Below, piece by piece: positions 21,101-32,905 of a stretch of DNA of 64,000 nucleotides. Each line of letters starts with the position of its first letter. Position 1 is the first letter of the stretch. Source of the stretch: Russula earlei (taxonomy: Eukaryota > Basidiomycota > Agaricomycetes > Russulales > Russulaceae). The notes under the pieces were generated by a model, which ran no database searches, was not told where the DNA came from, and saw only the letters and a list, made by a program, of their open reading frames with translations. Both the position numbers and the translations under genes were made by a program. The stretch is taken from NCBI GenBank assembly GCA_025769875.1, contig JAGFNK010000053.1:1-64000 (forward strand), read 5' to 3'.

Positions 21101-24100
21101 GCCATCCCCTCATTTGTGTCTTTCATTTTTCATCTCTAGCATCCGTCCTTTGCGCTTGTCTTCCTTTCCCGCCTTGCATTCTCTTTCACTGTGTCCTCCT
21201 CCATTGCCTTTGACTGAGCCTCAACCGTCTTGCCTGGTCTCAAGCCGCCTTTCATTGTGCATTGTCCATCCAATCCACCTGACCCCCATGCTCCTTGAAC
21301 ACTGTCGCCATCACCATTTGGAGCCAGGACTTGTCATCTCAATGCATCATGCCTTCACCTTCGCCTCAATGTCCCCATTTTGCAGACTTCTAGCAGGACT
21401 CTTAAGGTTGTTTTGGATTCACAAGTATGGTACCCAGGTTTCGGTTTCCTTTCATGTGATGGTCCTCTCCTAGTTCACTTTCACTACGATGTTTCTGCCC
21501 CCGTGTCCCTTTGATACACTGATGATAAGACTCGGTATGCATTCCTCACCACTCCCTATGATGCCTCAGCCTGTTTCTCCCCTCTTCGCCTCTCACATCC
21601 CCCTCCAATTTGATACTCCTTTGCGACGTTATAACATGGATGATGACATTGATGAGATGTACTTCTTCTGTATTGTCTTCTGTGACACATCCAAGCTCAG
21701 TCTTGATGTACTCGATATATTCCTCATCATGCTTCACAGCATGAGCCTGCATCTATGGCTGCCGTGTGCATAGTCTCAATGCCAGCAGAAGAAACTTGTC
21801 CACACTGTTTGAGTATAGTATCCCATCTTGACATCAATCATTGTGTTCTCCACATCCCATAGCTTCCCCAGAATGTAGAGTGAACTCATGAGCGGCACCA
21901 AGTCAAACACTAGGCACTTGGATTCCTTGCCTCCACGACCACGACCACACACACCACCACCATCATCATTTTTTTCTTCATTCACACTCTTTGTTCTGTT
22001 CCTCGACTGTCACTTCCCACTGTTTGCACAAGAAGACGTCGACATTCACGCTTGTGGCCAGTCACCCACCGCCAACTAGCCCTGGCCAACCCAAAACGGT
22101 CAAAAGGCCTCTCCTGACGCCACCACCCTCGCTGCCCTTGAACAGCGTTCAAAATGGTTTGCTTTTGCCTTGTTTCTCGATCCCACATATGCTTTACTTT
22201 GTTTAGATCTTACAATTTCACTTTTTCTAGATTAGGCTCACCGCTGATGACACACCGACACCCTCGTCATCAACACACACAACCACCTTTTGGGTTCCAG
22301 ACTGTTTTGACAGCGTATGTTTATCTCATTTCTGGTACCAGCCACCTTTTCTCTGCTTCAGATTCGCTATCGCTCGGCATGACAGTCTCACCCTTGACTG
22401 TGCTACATATCCCCACCACGTTTCAGATCGTATGTCCTAACTACTTACAGTGTTTTTCTTTTGTTCTCTCTTGGATTTAGACTCATGCCCATGGTACACC
22501 AACCTCATTTTAGCAGCGCACACATTGTCTTGCAGATTCAAAACCCTTTTTTCCCTGACTACCCGCCTTCGGAACATGCTTGCTTGCCTCAGTATGATAT
22601 CAGCTGACCCATGCTTAGCACTAAATGTCTTCACAGTAAATAAACCTGACTTCGTCTTTGAAGTCGGGCAGCGGAATTCACCTTGAGTACATTGCTCTCA
22701 TCAGCTCTCTTCCATCTCTAAAGTCTCACCTCTGTCTCAAATGAGCCCCACCGCTCACTGTTTCCAGGATTTGTCTTTATCACTCTGTTTTCTGTTTTGT
22801 CTTCGCTAACGGTCCCGCCCATCTTAGATACATTGTATGCTCACACCTGGACCCACCAACACTCTCATCAACGTCTCGCCTGCCTCGACAATGACACTTT
22901 CAATAACATCTCATTCTGCCAACGCCTTCACCCACAGACATCATTTCACCTCAAGCCTCCTCTACACCTATGACTTTGACTCAAGCACCAATGATCTATG
23001 CTTGTTCCCCTCGGCGAACGCTCTTTCTCATCACAGTACTGGCACAACTGTGTCAACTTACAGTGGTCTGCATCATCTACAAACACTGCCAATCTGATGT
23101 ACGCTGCACAGGGCCCAGCCTGGGCACTCTGTATGCCTGCCACCCTCATCATGCTGCTCGGTTCTATCCACTGATGCACTTGCGGGTGTTCACCCCCCAA
23201 AGATTGACAACCCTACATCATTAGAGAACATCAAAACAAAGGTGGGCACTTGTCTCTCGGATACGGCAATCGTCACAGCTCACTATCCAAGCGGCTGGAG
23301 GAGATTTTAGAACACTGTCTGGGTATCAAGGTGTGTCACCTGTCTCTCTCAAACACACCACCGACATAAACAACAGCAACACTGACCGGGGCGCAGCTGT
23401 GCAAATGGATTTTGTCCATGGCAACCAAGGCACTGCTCGGGAGTCCATCAACATTCTCCATGGAGGGTCCTGAGACTGCAATGCTGCTTGGCTGGGTGAC
23501 AATGGCATGGCAGAGGAGATACAATCGCCCGGTGTAAGGTGGATTCCTGCTGGCCGTGGAGTCATTGATCTGGGGGTATTGGTTGACTGCTGACATGATC
23601 CCCACAAACACAAACTCCTATGCCTCACACGTCCCTCTATCAAGTTTCTCCCTCTGCGTTTCTCCTCACCAGCAATTTTCCATTCCATTCCTTTCACCAC
23701 CACCTTCCCTCACGCCTCACAAGAACAATGTCACCAGTTTCCCGGACCATTCTCGAAACGCGGATGCCACCATTTCTCGTCCTTTCATGCCTTTCCAGCC
23801 CACCTTCCTTGTGCCATCATCGACAACATCACCACCATTTCTTGTCCTTTCATGCCTTTCCAGCCCACTTCCTTGCGCCATCGTCGACAACATCACCACC
23901 ATTTCTCATCCTTTCATGCCTTTCCAGCCCACTTCCTCGCACCTCGTCGACCACATCATCATTTCTCTCAACCTTTCATTGTTTCCAAGTCCGCCACCTC
24001 ACACCTTCAATGACCATGTCATCGCCTTCTTTGTCCTTTCATCATTTCCCAGTCCACCGCCTCGCAAACTCAGTCGACTGTCTCACACTCCCACTATCAA

Positions 24101-24960
24101 CTTCCTTTCATTGCATAGCAATTCCACCCCCGCCACCCAGCCTGCCCTCGATTGCCTTTCATCGCATCGCCCCGCCGCCACCAGTATGACGCATTCTTCC
24201 ACCTTTCACCGTCGTCACTGCAGTCAGATGTGAGGGCTCAGTGCCCCAATGACGCACGATTACCGCAGTCGATACTTTGTATGCTACCTTTCCACCTCTG
24301 TTTTGCTATGAATTCTCTGACTCTGTTTGTTTTCTTTGACTTGTTTGCTACTGATTGATCTCGTTTACCTTACGCATTTTGGATTCCTTGCACAGACCTC
24401 ATTTTCGTTTCTCCTACTCACACCGACCCCCATTCACATCTCTCATACCCCCACTCCCCAAATCTTTGGTTCTGAATATCTCTCCCCTGTGTGCTGTGCA
24501 GTTCCCAAGCCAAATTGACATCAACACGTTCGATTCTCCTCCGCCTTTCCAACCCGCATTCATATTTTCCTTTCATCCTTCGACTGTCCCACTCTCACCT
24601 TCCGTCTCTCACGCCTCTGCTTCAACATGTTATCGGCCTCACGCTGACCTTCAAGCCATGTCACGTCGGTGAGCTGGAGAACACTTCTTGCTTTTCCTTT
24701 CCTCCTTCTTTCCCCTGGTCTTGACTGCCTTACAATCTCACTCACACGTCACCTGACGCACTTCACTGGAACTGTAATCTGTGTGGGGGCTTGCATGCGC
24801 ACTCTGTCATCTGTTGGCCATGTGTGTACCTCTGGCCGCCCCTCTATGAGGAAGGGTTCTAATGGTTGGCCACATGTATTGCAATGTTATATACTCGTTG
24901 TGAATAGATATCACAATATTCATATACATCGCGACTTGCATGTTAAGATTTTGAAGTCAA
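21101..24960. other. Long C/T-rich non-coding stretch
   Basis: The plus strand is pyrimidine-rich with many short Ser/Pro/Leu-rich frames that look compositional. No domain is recognised. It includes the short tandem repeat at 23765-23960. Confidence 0.45.
23765..23960 (+). repeat. Short tandem repeat, 64-66 bp unit, about three copies
   Basis: ACCATTTCTCGTCC-type starts at 23768, 23834 and 23898, each followed by CCTTTCATGCCTTTCCAGCC and a CATCGTCGACAACATC-type end. Confidence 0.7.
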
Positions 24961-25880
24961 TTTAACATCTTAAGTCTTTTTGACTCAAGTCATTGACTCA
25001 GAATGTTCCGAAATTGGACGTCGCACAGAATATCTCCCTAATGAGGTCACGGGAATCATTGGGATTATATTATAATTATTTTTGGCCATTCCATTATAAA
25101 TGGAAAATGGAAAATCATTGTCAATGAATGCCTTGGACACATGCAGGTTTTATAGACATCTACATTGCAAATGTATTCACAATATATCCAGTCAGATTAT
25201 TGTGTTGTTATTGCAGTGTACATTGTAAATAACTTCTAACTGTTCTTCAGATTCACATTCTAGACATTTTTAGATTACATTTCCAATAAGTTCAACCTAA
25301 ATCCCTTATTAACATTGGGGGGGGCACACAGTGTCATTGTGCTCATGTAGTAAAGCCGTTTACTGATCATGAGTTACTGTAAACACAATTTGGCCAACGG
25401 CTGATAACGTCCTTCTGAAATGATGGAGAACTCATGTCTGATCGTCCCCATTCGCATGATCCCACTACCAGAATATGTGCACCCATGGGTCGGATGTAGG
25501 ACGACGGCAGACTCGTAACTCAGAATCAAGATTGTATTGTATCACGAGTGTGGTCCGATGTAACCAATATGAGACGATAGCTGACTCAGGCTGGAGTATG
25601 TCAAATCTGAAAACTAATGAGACCTCGGGAGATTTTTCCCAAAATGCTGATGATGATGGCATCATTCCTTCTGATGTTCTGACGCTCACTATTCCTGGTA
25701 TCCCTCGCCTCAGTTACTCCGTATGATAATTTGACTATTGGAACTATTTCTCGTGAAGTTCGAAATGCAGATCCTCCTCGATGGGGATGAGCCCAGTCAT
25801 GCCAGTGTAACAGGAAAACAAGGTCCTCTGGTGGTACGAGGTCCACTGCCACACCACTCCAGGGTAACACGTTGCATGTG
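24961..25880. other. AT-rich intergenic sequence
   Basis: No gene recognised. A run of G lies near 25317-25324. Confidence 0.35.
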
Positions 25881-25884
25881 GGCC

Positions 25885-26070
25885 AAGTAGGGTTTTTCCG
25901 GCCCGGCTTGGCCTGAAAGCCCCGGCTTTGGCTCGGCCCGAGGCGGCTTTGGCTTTCTAAAACCCCAGGCCGGGCCAAAGCCGTCAACCCCGGCTTGGCT
26001 CCGGCTTGGCCTGGCCTATTTCGGCCTGGCTTGGCCCGGCTCACGGCCTGAGGCCGGGCCGGGCACATCC
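25885..26070. repeat. GGCTTGGC / GGCCGGGCC low-complexity block
   Basis: About 180 bp built from variants of GGCTTGGCC, CCCGGCTT and GGCCGGGCC with many short self-complementary words. It is sharply bounded by normal-composition sequence. It reads as a Gly/Pro/Ala/Lys repeat in some frames, but no gene structure surrounds it. Confidence 0.6.
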
Positions 26071-26686
26071 CTAGGGGCCAAGGACGATGGCACATCATTG
26101 AGACGTACGGACTAAATCTATCAAATTCAACACAGGCAAGGCGAGACCGTACGCGACTCAGTACAACCTGCATCGAGTTCGTCGCACTCTTCTCAGATCA
26201 GATCAGTTACTCAGGGTCGTGAGGATCCATCTCAACTAGTGACCGCCTCAGTTCGGTCATGACCTAGGATTCAACAAACATAATTTCAGTGCTGAGCACC
26301 TTCAGTCAGGAGTTGGGACACATCCCCCGGAATCACCCAAGGTGCCTGAGCTTTTCTATTTCTTATGGATACAAGAGAGCTGATGGCAAGCTTAGAAGTG
26401 AAACGGGATCCTGAGTCGAAACCACCCGTTTTGGAAGGGGGTGGCGGCGCCCAGAATATGCAGTATGCCCCTGGTCAGCCACCCGTGCTCTTGATATGGC
26501 TCCGACGCAAAGCAGAAAGATGGTGACTTTTAATTGATACGATTATGGCATGGCCAGATCAACGAAGGGGGTGTTGCTTTCACCTCTTAAAGCTCTCTGT
26601 TGGGTCCATTTTCCCGTGCTCAACCCTGTGGCGAGCCAAACACTGTCGGCCATTACACCTACGCGTTTGAGGTCCACACTGCGACA
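26071..26686. other. Upstream region of the STE3 receptor gene
   Basis: No coding region or clear core promoter recognised. No short frame with a prenylation-type C-terminus was found. Confidence 0.35.
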
Positions 26687-28262
26687 ATGGCCCCTCCGAA
26701 CCTGGTCTATACCGTCTTTTCTTTCATTGGGTTTGTCATGTGTGCCATTCCACTTTACTGGCACCTCGAAGGTATGTGGGCCAACTACAGCGTAATTGAA
26801 GTACAAGGGCCTAAAGAGTGTCATACAGCTTGGAATGTAGGAACTTGCTTGTACATGATCTGGACTGGTCTGGGATGCCTTATTCAATGCGTCAACTCGA
26901 TCGCATGGAATAAGAACACGACCAACAAAGCTCCATTCTGGTGTGACATTTGTGAGTTCTTGACGTGCTGTCCTTAGAATGTCGATAAACGATTGGGTCA
27001 CAGCGATCCATGTTCAACTCGGGCTCAATGTCGCGATTTCTGCTTGTTCACTTTGCATCAACCGTCGCCTCTATAAGATTGCTACTGCGAAAACTGTGGT
27101 AGTCACGAGCTCAGAGAAGCGTCGAGCCGTGATAATCGATTTATTCATTGGTTTTGGTATCCCAATTCTCCAAATTATTGTTGGTGAGTTCACTCAGGCA
27201 TGCGCCCTTGATCGATTGATTACATGGAGACGGTGCAGCATACGTTGTATCTATGCATCGTTACATCATATTCGAGGATTTTGGCCCTTGCTACTTCCTT
27301 GGGAACATGCCACCAACTTTCGTCCTCTTCTCTGCGTGGCCTTTAGCGATCGGCTGCGTATCCTTCTTCTACTGTTGTGAGTGTCCTGGGTTACTCGACG
27401 GTCACCGCGCTCATCGGTTACAGCAATGTCCATTTATAATCTCTACATGCGTGGTCGTCAGCTCAACCAAATCTCTTCTGTCATCAATCGTAGCCGCTAC
27501 TTCCGTCTGATGGCCCTTGCCTCCATTGATATGTTTGCAAGCATTCCATTATCGTTGTATATACTGGTGCGCAATGCGCAACTGGGCATCGATCCTTGGA
27601 TTAGCTGGTCCGATACGCACCGCAACTATTCCCAGGTTCCACAGGTCTCGGCGTCTCATTGGAAGAACCACAAGGACACGGCTAATTCACTCGAGATGTA
27701 CCGCTGGCTCCTTGTCGCGTGCGCGTTTGTCTTTTTTGCGTTCTTCGGCTTTGCGGATGAGGCATGCCAACGTTATCATCTCGCATATACCTCGCTCGCC
27801 CATCGTATCAGCTCCTTAACGTCGTCTAGAACTTCTCAGGAGCCATCGCTGGTGTACGTCTTTCAAATGTGCCCATCTTGATACTTGGACTCAAGTCATT
27901 CTAGAAATTTGACCTACCCACACATGAAGAACAAGAGAGGCATTAAGGCCCCTGTGGGCAAACCTGATGCACGCAAGCTCGACCCGACGATTTCGTTTGC
28001 TGGCCAATCATCGATACTGTCCACATCATTCCCTGGTTACGACCTGGAAGCCAATTCCAAGATCGAGCAGTATTCATTGCATGATTCCGTGGGATCGTCC
28101 TCTGCTGATAATCTCGAACTCGTGTTGGAGGGCCAGTCATCCGAGCCGGTTGCGGCCGCCCCTGTAACAGATCCCGGATCCATCCCTCTTGCCAGTGATC
28201 TGGCCGATACGAGTCGACCAACGATTTGCGGGTACTCTAGCCGCACTGCTGATACGGTCTGA
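26687..28262 (+). CDS. STE3: STE3-type mating pheromone receptor (GPCR)
   Basis: A seven-transmembrane receptor for a farnesylated lipopeptide pheromone, the receptor class of the basidiomycete B (P/R) mating-type locus. Six exons (26687-26771, 26829-26951, 27004-27183, 27239-27376, 27424-27853, 27905-28262) join without frame error to 437 residues. Family signatures are PLYWHLEAWNVGTCLY after exon 1, WCDI at the exon 2/3 junction, SLCINRRLY and KRRAVIIDL in exon 3, YFRLMAL and WISWSDTH in exon 5, and FFAFFGFADEA in the last membrane helix. The last exon encodes a polar Ser-rich cytoplasmic tail. All five introns are GT-AG and 47-57 nt long. No lesion is seen. Whether it acts in mating or is one of the non-mating STE3-like receptors of these fungi cannot be told from the sequence. 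Confidence 0.92.
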
Positions 28263-29429
28263 ACTCTTACACATTTTGATCCCGTCCTCTCATTCTTCGG
28301 CTTATTCTCTCCAGTATCCCTGATATGCCCGTGATTATCGATTATCATGCACATGCACCTATCGCCGATTAGTACTTGTTTTGAACGGGAGCTGATATTC
28401 CTCAGTCCTTGTGTCATCTAGACGATGTTCTTGTTTGCTGTATCTGTATCTCTTTGCCTGTCCCTTACCTTAGCTAGTATCTGCCGCCAAAATGTGTAAA
28501 TATCGAGCCTAATGCGGAACAGAGGACATATTGACGACATAGCCCTTCGGGTGAAGTGACGAGGCAAAGGCACAGGGCGATCGACATGTGTTTCAACTTG
28601 ACGCTGCCAATGACATTTCTGCTGCAGACTCTATCGAATGTTTGTTTCGAGCTGCACAAGATGCAAATGAGGCCAATGTCGACCCGATCTATACTACAAG
28701 CCGCGGCGCGGAGGGACGCTCAAGCTCAAGCGCTCAAGGCTCAAAGTCAACCCTCCTAGCACCCACGACGGAGGCGCAATCAAGCATGAGATGAGAAAAT
28801 CCCGCATGTTGGTAATTTCAATTTCCAACCTATTGGCAAACGCACACGGGGATCAATCGATGATCGTGTCACGTCTCAAACTTAAGTTCGTTTCAACACC
28901 AACATGGCAACCCATAAGTTTGGCCCCAAACTCAACTTCGCCCGACCCGCTTAGTGGCGTGATCCTCCCCTCACCTCACCCCCGCGACCAACTTATGGAA
29001 ACAATTCCTGTCAGGACGTGGGCGGCCCAGGCCCCACACACTGCGCAATCTGGCTGATTGATGGCTGATTGAGGCACGCGGCAGACTTCGTAACTCGGGT
29101 GCTGGCGCAAAGAACGCAAAAAAATTATGTTATCAGGGCATTTTCTGCGCTCTCATTGTCAGGAGTGACCCATAATTGCGGTTCGGCAGGTTCGTGTGAG
29201 AAAACAATGTCAAGGCGACTCGGATGCTCAGAACAGCCTGCTCCTTCCTTGTTTTTTGCAGTCGATGCCGCGATGAATTTTCAGGGGTGATGGGTGGGTG
29301 GAACAGCCACCAAAGCAAATGAAGATGCACGGCGGCCGAACTCGCGATGTCTCCTCTCACGATGGCTGATGAAGGTCTTCCCACCTGCAGACGACCTAGC
29401 TAGCTCGTAGTACACTGGCCCGGTGACCT
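28263..29429. other. Intergenic, possible exon remains
   Basis: 28583-28795 has an open frame (start FQLDAANDISAADSIECLF) that looks protein-like but is not assigned. It might be an upstream exon of the STAND relic. No promoter or pheromone gene recognised. Confidence 0.3.
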
Positions 29430-30190
29430 TTGGTATCGCCCATCATTGAGCCCTATGTCTCAGTCCCAGAATTCTCGCTCGACTGTCCCTCTCTCAAAAT
29501 TTCAAACCAATTTTCACGCTTTTTCACGCTGCGAGAACTACTCGAGACGTACTTTATCGCCCTATTTGAGTGCATCGAAAACTTCTTCGTACGCCTCGAA
29601 ACTTACATCGAGGTCCCAGCGACTGCAAGAATGTCGGATATGATTGTAAAGTTCGTGACGCAAGCGCTTTCGATCCTTGCCATCGCGACAAAAGGAGCTC
29701 AGGCAGCGTTCGCCGAGTCAGTCCACCCGCAGCGATCGTCCACCCATTTTTGAATCACTGTTTTGAAGCGGATAGTTGGGAGGACAGAGATCGAGGACTC
29801 GCTGCGGACGCCGGACAATCTAACGCATGAAGGAGCTCGGACAGATGGTGGCTGCTGCTCAAAGTTTCAAAGCTATGCACGAAGTCAATGACAAGGAAGC
29901 CCACATCGGACATGAACTACAATACGTCAGAGATGGGGAGCGGGCGTTGACCATAAGAGAAGTCGGTGACAGGGTTGTCGATGGAACGTGTGGCAAATCA
30001 AATCGTTCGTGATCTCCTAACCACGCGGGACTGGCCGTCGAATCACGAATACCCTCACAGGGAAGTAGCTGCCTCAAGCCGTTGGAAAATGGCTCTCTCC
30101 GCCATAAACTTCAACACTGCGTGCAAGAAAGGCCCGCCACGCCGACCCCGCGGCCTCATCAGGAAAAAACCTCCCGCACAAGTGAGAGAT
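29430..30190 (+). pseudogene. STAND (NLR-like) protein relic, N-terminal Goodbye-type region
   Basis: The frame at about 29520-29715 reads an amphipathic helical region (ENFFVRLETYIEVPATARM, then IVKFVTQALSILAIATK) that resembles the fungal STAND N-terminal Goodbye domain. The frame shifts near 29750, and GRTEIEDSLRTPDNLTHEGAR (from about 29779) matches the next conserved block of that domain. Near 30089 GKWLSPP is followed by a TAA and by residues resembling the linker before a NACHT domain. The reading ends near 30190 where a transposon begins. The NACHT part lies at 36915-37500. Fungal STAND proteins act as intracellular immune-type or incompatibility receptors. This copy is dead: frameshifts, stops and a large insertion. 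Confidence 0.6.
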
Positions 30191-30194
30191 AATT

Positions 30195-30275
30195 AGGCCC
30201 CTTTTACCAACTGAGATTTCTTGAATCTTGAACTTGAACTTGGATTTTGGGATTTTCTGGGAGTGACTGCCCCCC
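30195..30275 (+). repeat. Single arm of the AGGCCCCTTTTACC repeat
   Basis: Matches the left arm of the element at 31679-32222 (AGGCCCCTTTTACCAAC, then CTTGAATCTTGAACTTG and GATTTTGGGATTTTC). It marks the left edge of the insertion block inside the STAND gene. Its own partner arm is not evident, so either it is a truncated element or it pairs with the arm at 32222. Confidence 0.6.
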
Positions 30276-30794
30276 CAGTTGATCAGCTATCTTACTTGGC
30301 AGGCTTCAGCCAGTTATTGATGTCATTGACACATTGACACATATCTGCCCCAACCCCAAATTGATTGGCTTTCTACTGACACTTATTTGGCACTTATTAT
30401 TTTTTATTGTGCATTATCTTGAACTTACTTTGCATTACCTCTCACTAGTATGGGAGGTTCATCCTGATGCTGATTCTTTAAATGTAGTGCTTTTGGGGAT
30501 TGGAAGGCATCTGGTACTTTCCATGGGGGTGGCAGAATGGGAATCCCAAACCTTGGGTAGGGGGGGGGGGAGGGGGTCCAGCTGGAGGCTGAAAAAAAAG
30601 TTTGGATTTGGTGGTGGTTGGCTGCCATCTGATGAGGCAGAGCTGCTCTCCCAACTCTGCATAGCAATTGAGTGATGTTAGGATTCAACTCACATTCATG
30701 ATTGACTGTTTACCTATGTTTTGTTGGAGTTGCAGCCTCAGTGTCATGGTTTGGCCATACACTCACATGGCACGTGATGAATGCATGGACATGT

Positions 30795-31419
30795 ATACTA
30801 TCACCTATGGGGAACTCACCATTCCACTACCATCTCACCGATTTCATTTTCCCCTGTATCTGCTCAAACAACCCCATTTAAAACTTTGTAGTTATACTAT
30901 TGAGTGCCATTAATGTCATTCTAGCAAAGAAAAATGGAGGTCCATTCAGTGGTTTTCGAGTAGTATTTTGGCTGGGGGTCACGCCTGCATCACGCCTTCT
31001 GTCATGGCGGAGTGCGGAGTTTGATTCCAGCTGGGTGATCACCATATGCTGACTGAGGAGTCTGGTCACCACTGCTGTTTTATCCTCTTAATGCCATGTT
31101 ACAGGTGGTCCAATTGGCCAGCACAAGACCATACGTATGAGCAGCAGCTACAGGCAGCTATAACAATGATATATATTGATCTTTTACTTTTACTTGTGCA
31201 GCACTGGCCCATGATGTGAGCACCGCGTTCTGTACATAGCAAGTCCTGGATTTCACTCGATAATGCTACTCCATTACAACTGTTTTCCCTAGTCCCCAAT
31301 AAATACATTCATCCCAGGTGGACTTTAATTTGGCATGTGTTACATGTCCGTTACTTTCATGACATTTGTGACTGGTGAGATGGTAGTGGAATGGCGAGTT
31401 CCCCATAGGTGATAGTATA
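30795..31419. mobile_element. MITE-like element, about 42-bp inverted ends, TA-type target
   Basis: CTATCACCTATGGGGAACTC at the left (from about 30798) is inverted at the right (ending near 31417), and the arms match through CATTCCACTACCATCTCACC with one mismatch. TATA flanks both ends, consistent with a TA target as in Tc1/mariner derivatives. The interior (about 530 bp) has no coding capacity. Confidence 0.65.
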
Positions 31420-31445
31420 GTTTGTTTTCCATCTTTTTCCCATCC

Positions 31446-31580
31446 CTCAGTCTTCTACAATAAGACTGAGGTTAGTCACACTCCCGTTACCTACATACAC
31501 AACTAATTACCCTTTTTTGTAGCACTTGTTATAGGTCAGGATACCCACTTATTGCAATCTTCTACAATAAGACTGAGCAC
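31446..31580. repeat. Repeated short hairpin
   Basis: CTCAGTCTTCTACAATAAGACTGAG at about 31447-31471 is a near-perfect stem-loop. Most of it recurs at about 31558-31578. It may be terminal remains of a small foldback element. Confidence 0.45.
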
Positions 31581-31678
31581 TCATTATAGATACCTTCTTC
31601 ATGTTTGCTTACTCTTTCTGCTTACTGATCTGCTGACTGATGCTTGGTTATCACTGACTGATTGAATGACTGATGCTT

Positions 31679-32222
31679 AGGCCCCTTTTACCAACCAAGA
31701 ATTCTTGAATCTTGAACTTGAACCTGGATTTTGGGATTTTCCGGGAGTGACAGGAGTGACAGGAGTGATGTAAATGATATGATGTATGTAATAAATTAAT
31801 ATGCATTTTTTTATGTTGTCATTTGCATATTTGCATATATGGGGTTACACATGATGTGTCAGCGTCAAACTCATCCGACTCGAGCTCAACATCTGGGTGC
31901 TTGCAGCCCCATTTTCACCAGAGCTGCACATACAAAATGTGCACAAAGATGTGCACCCACACATTGGTGACACATATTCTGCCTTAATGACATGCTTGCA
32001 ATACCCCACTTGGAAGGAGTGGAAGGAAGGGTTAGAAAAAATATTTTACATATCACATGTAAACCCAGCAAATCACACCAAAAAAAACTCATATTTGAAA
32101 TAGACTCATATTAGTTTATTATGTCACTTACATCACTCCTGTCACTCCTGTCACTCCTGGAAAATCCCAAAATCCAAGTTCAAGTTCAAGATTCAAGAAT
32201 TCTTGGTTGGTAAAAGGGGCCT
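31679..32222. mobile_element. MITE-like element with about 100-bp inverted repeats
   Basis: The left arm starts AGGCCCCTTTTACCAACC and the right arm ends GGTTGGTAAAAGGGGCCT. The arms stay complementary through the GAATTCTTGAATC block and a triplicated GGAGTGACA motif near 31745-31770. TTA on the left versus TGA on the right is not an exact target duplication. The interior is non-coding. Confidence 0.7.
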
Positions 32223-32896
32223 GAACTATATCAAGCAACTCTATCACTAGTAGCAGAAATTAAGATTGAACAAATCTTAACAAGTGAATACCAAGTGAAA
32301 CCCCTCTGGCAATGGTGGGAAATCCACTCAGCAAGTTCTTGAAAGATCCTTCAACCCTTGTCTGAGGTCCCACAGATGACAACTGGGAAGAGTTGCTGAA
32401 CCCAATTGTAGTATGTCCCCATGGGCACACAGAGTCCTTGTGACTTGATCTGAGTGCAGGTACAGACAGGGAAGAAACTGAGAGGGGAGCAAGCAAGAGT
32501 TGAGACACAAGGCTTGATGTCTTGGAGGTGATGAGCTTGATGTCTCAGAATCATAAGACCAGATGTGTGTGTGCATGTGTTCTTGAAGGAAAAGAGGAAG
32601 ATCGTGAGGGAGTCAAAGTGTTCTTCAGGCAGACATAGACAATAACAAGGATGCAAGGAAGCTGGAACTGCTGATTCAACTCACTGAGCTGTGAAGGACT
32701 CATATTCAAAACCATAGCTATTGTGCATTAAATACTGTACCTAAGACAAACTGGAAGACAATCTACACTAAAGTCCTATTCTTCCTACTGCAATGTCCAA
32801 GAGCACAAGGCAGTGTGGCAATGATCTAGGGGCAACACATTATGGGCAGTGAGCCCTCGGGTGAGGTGATGATGACAATGTGCATGTGTCATCCAG
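32223..32896. other. Unassigned sequence inside the insertion block
   Basis: No gene or element boundaries recognised between the MITE and the MULE. Confidence 0.3.
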
Positions 32897-32905
32897 GTCT
32901 GTGCA

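Noticed and set aside
21101..24750. Numerous Ser/Pro/Leu-rich frames up to about 225 codons
   Set aside because: Explained by the C/T-rich strand; alternative frames are equally open and no conserved motif is visible.
27943..28417. Minus-strand frames over the STE3 tail
   Set aside because: Antisense shadows of the last receptor exon; no start context or family match.
28410..28421. TGT GTC ATC TAG, a possible CaaX end of a pheromone precursor
   Set aside because: Only three residues from Cys to the stop; a CaaX box needs four. No suitable upstream Met frame.
28588..28605. Cys-Val-Ser-Thr-stop near the receptor as a CaaX candidate
   Set aside because: The frame has a stop 30 bases upstream without a Met, and Ser is unlikely at the second aliphatic position.
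30970..31040. tRNA/SINE-like B-box (GTTTGATTCC)
   Set aside because: No matching A-box at the right distance and no cloverleaf found. It lies within a MITE-like element.
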